DNA of 64,000 nucleotides, taken from Erythrocercus mccallii. Taxonomy: Eukaryota > Chordata > Aves > Passeriformes > Dicruridae. Numbering within the stretch: the first letter of the stretch is position 1; each line of letters begins with the position of its first letter. The notes below the pieces were generated by a model. That model searched no databases, was not told the DNA's origin, and saw only the letters and a list, made by a program, of their open reading frames with translations. Below, piece by piece: positions 61,906 to 64,000 of the stretch. A program made the translations under genes and the position numbers. The stretch spans positions 510,081 to 574,080 of the forward strand of contig VZRG01000305.1 in the NCBI GenBank assembly GCA_013397435.1, given 5' to 3'.

Positions 61906-63224
61906 GACGAGGCTTCCTCGTCCTGGAGGTCAGTCTTCACCTGGTGCAAGCCTCACCATCATCACCCCAATCCCCCTCAATGAGAAGCCCATGTGAGGCT
62001 GGGCAGACTGAGCCTGCCAGCCTCGATATTCAGATTTAAGGACTGCAACAGTCAGATTCCCAATCATAAAGCCTGCCAGGGGCCTCCCATCCTTCTGCCC
62101 AAAGATGAAGAAGGCAGTGGAGCTTCCCTCCAGCTTTCCCCAGATACGCATTAAAGCATATTAAGGCAAAAGCACAGCTGACACTGGGAGCTGAGACACC
62201 CTAAATCAATTCTAAGGGGTGCAACAAGGAAGTCTTAAGTTACTCTACAGGGACTTGCTCAGTATTTTTCTCCTGACAGCTTTTGCTTCTTTCAAGTACT
62301 GCACTTTAGTAGACAGTCAGAGAGAGAAGCAACGCAGTCCCCTGTGCAGCTCCAAAGATGTGCAAACGCTTAAAATGAGCTGGTCAGAATGGGGTACTCA
62401 TTTAAAAAAAAATAAAAAAATAAAATTTGCAGGACATTAACTTACACCAGATTAAAAATAGCAGGAATGTCAGCAGTAGGAGCTGTCATTTGCAATAGCT
62501 ATCAAGAGACAGGAAGTTATTTATTCTGGGGGTCACATAAAGCCCTCTTTAAAAACAAGGATGAAACAAAAAAAAAGAAAGCATGTTTACTGAAGCCTGT
62601 TTTCCAATATTATCTAGCCAATTTTGTTTATGAAATTTTATAATAATTTGTCATTGATATATATTTGGGTTTATGTCCACAGATCTGTTAAACTGCTGGC
62701 CACTGCAGGAAACACTGAAGCCCTTGCTGCTCGTACTTAATTTTTGGATTTTTTTTTCCATTTTGAAGATATTGTGGGGAATTTTCACACATTTTCCTTT
62801 GGTTTTAAAAAGAAATTAAAGTCTTGCCCCAGAAAGTCAGGTGTTTTCAAGTATTTTGTTTGTTGATTATTCGTGTAATCATAAATTACACAGAGTATTT
62901 GGCAGGCCATGCCTTTCTCTGTTAAAACATTTGTTTTTACTTTTTCAGTCATTGTTTAGATCCTGGTCATACGTAACATGCTCCAGGTTGTTTTGAACAG
63001 CAAAGAGGAAATAAGCAATATTTTAACTTATATCACATTGTAACAACACTAAATGCCTACACAGCAATATGCTGCCTAGTCAATATTTTCCACTTTCTTC
63101 CTGTCCACTGCTGGCTTATAACAGCAAGATAATTCAAAGTTTTACAGTTTTGTAACCTGTAAAACACAAGCTCACAAGCACGCTCAGAACAAAACACAAA
63201 AAGGAGCAAGAAATAGGATGTCAA

Positions 63225-63248
63225 AAAAAAAAAGGAAAAAAAAAAAGA
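63225..63248 (+). repeat. A-rich low-complexity tract
   Basis: Two A-runs of about eleven bases each split by GG. The minus-strand frame at 63057-63299 translates this as a run of Phe and Leu and is not a gene. Confidence 0.8.
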
Positions 63249-64000
63249 GAGGCAGAATCTAAAGCAAACATATTTGCTGAAGGCTGGTTTTGAAATCATA
63301 GGAAAGCCAACAAAGCTCTTCTGAAGTCAGCTCACATGCACCCAGGCATTGTAGGTGACACAGTTGGATGAGGCAGAGCCCCAGCAAGGTACTGTTTGCC
63401 TACGTTCACCCTGACACCACGGCAGAGAGTTAGGAAAAGAGACTTTGAACTACGTGCGGTCACTGCTGCTCAGCAGGATCATGGTGTGCAGTGGATGTGA
63501 TTACTAAACCCATCATGACCTCTAGAAAATGCCCTATGGGTTAGAAAAAGAGAGGCATCATTCCAAACACCACACTGTTCACATGAAACAGTTTCTGTGA
63601 CAAAGTAGAAATTACAGAACTACATTTCAAAAATTTCTCCAGGATTTTTTTTTCCTACAGGTTTAAGCTGAACACTGTATTTCAAGCATTCGGTTATCAT
63701 GGAGAAGGATTTCTATCTCTCCTCTGTTAGCAAAGTCTTAAGAATTTGTCATTTACCTAAGAAGGAGAGGGAGACAAAGAAAAGAAGAACATTTCTTCCA
63801 AGACTGGCTTTGTAAAAAATACTTCAAAATTCAGTTTTGAAGCAAAGAGTGAAGGATCTGGACCTAGTACCTTGAAGACATACACATACCAACTGCAATT
63901 TTAAGAAAGTTTAGTAGCTCTTAGACACTCTTTTTAACAAAATTCTCAAGGCATCAGAGAGGTTTAGGACCTACAACTTTAAAACACACTCCTCAGATAA

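Larger units (their letters stand above)
50964..64000 (-). other. FOXO1: FOXO1 intron 1 (partial)
   Basis: The intron between coding exons 1 and 2, running past the right edge. The acceptor next to exon 2 is good: TTATTCTGTTTTTCAG on the minus strand. FOXO1 intron 1 is very long in vertebrates, so absence of exon 1 within 13 kb is expected. Inside are a CR1 tail (52730-52859), two local duplications, A-runs (57417-57430; 63225-63248) and candidate regulatory stretches. I see no nested gene; open frames here are all under about 130 codons and lack domains. Confidence 0.85.

Noticed and set aside
1..64000. CRISPR arrays, operons, phage or plasmid genes, toxin systems
   Set aside because: The window is vertebrate genomic DNA; no regularly spaced repeats, dense same-strand coding or prokaryotic signals are present.

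Overview
This window looks like an avian nuclear genome. It has long AT-leaning non-coding stretches, a spliced vertebrate transcription-factor gene, and CR1 LINE fragments, including 3' ends with the avian 'ATTCTATGATT' type of tail. It contains no bacterial, plasmid, phage or CRISPR content. Only one protein-coding gene can be supported: FOXO1, on the minus strand. The window holds its second coding exon (49620-50963 coding, exon end 49607), a short intron 2 (49213-49606), a long non-coding last exon carrying the 3' UTR (49212 down to roughly 45500), and about 13 kb of intron 1 (50964-64000). Exon 1, with the promoter, the N terminus and the first half of the forkhead domain, must lie beyond the right edge.

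Layout from left to right: 1-45.5 kb is the intergenic flank downstream of FOXO1. I found no gene there, only CR1 fragments of different ages (2962-3150, 13640-14050, 26751-27334, 32614-33436 with a foreign insert, 41137-41410, 43034-43335), simple repeats, a few small palindromes and tandem duplications, and a 425-bp assembly gap (10590-11014). 45.5-49.2 kb is the FOXO1 3' UTR, with strongly conserved blocks, microRNA seed matches (miR-96 twice, miR-183, miR-27) and several AATAAA signals. 49.6-51.0 kb is FOXO1 exon 2. 51.0-64.0 kb is intron 1, with one CR1 tail and some candidate regulatory stretches.

Exon 2 alone encodes the recognition helix end and wing 2 of the forkhead domain, the nuclear localisation signal with the AKT/14-3-3 phosphosite, the second AKT site with the CK1/DYRK cluster, a leucine-rich export signal, the LXXLL motif and the C-terminal transactivation domain. 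The 3' UTR adds post-transcriptional control. Together these describe an insulin/PI3K-AKT controlled transcription factor that shuttles between nucleus and cytoplasm and is also tuned by microRNAs.

I found no convincing novel biological system. The most useful second-look items are the 3' UTR architecture, the in-frame 8-codon tandem duplication just upstream of exon 2, the CR1 copy split by a possible solo LTR, and candidate enhancers near 3.9, 53.5 and 61.8 kb. Most other open reading frames are under 130 codons, lack recognisable domains and are best read as chance.
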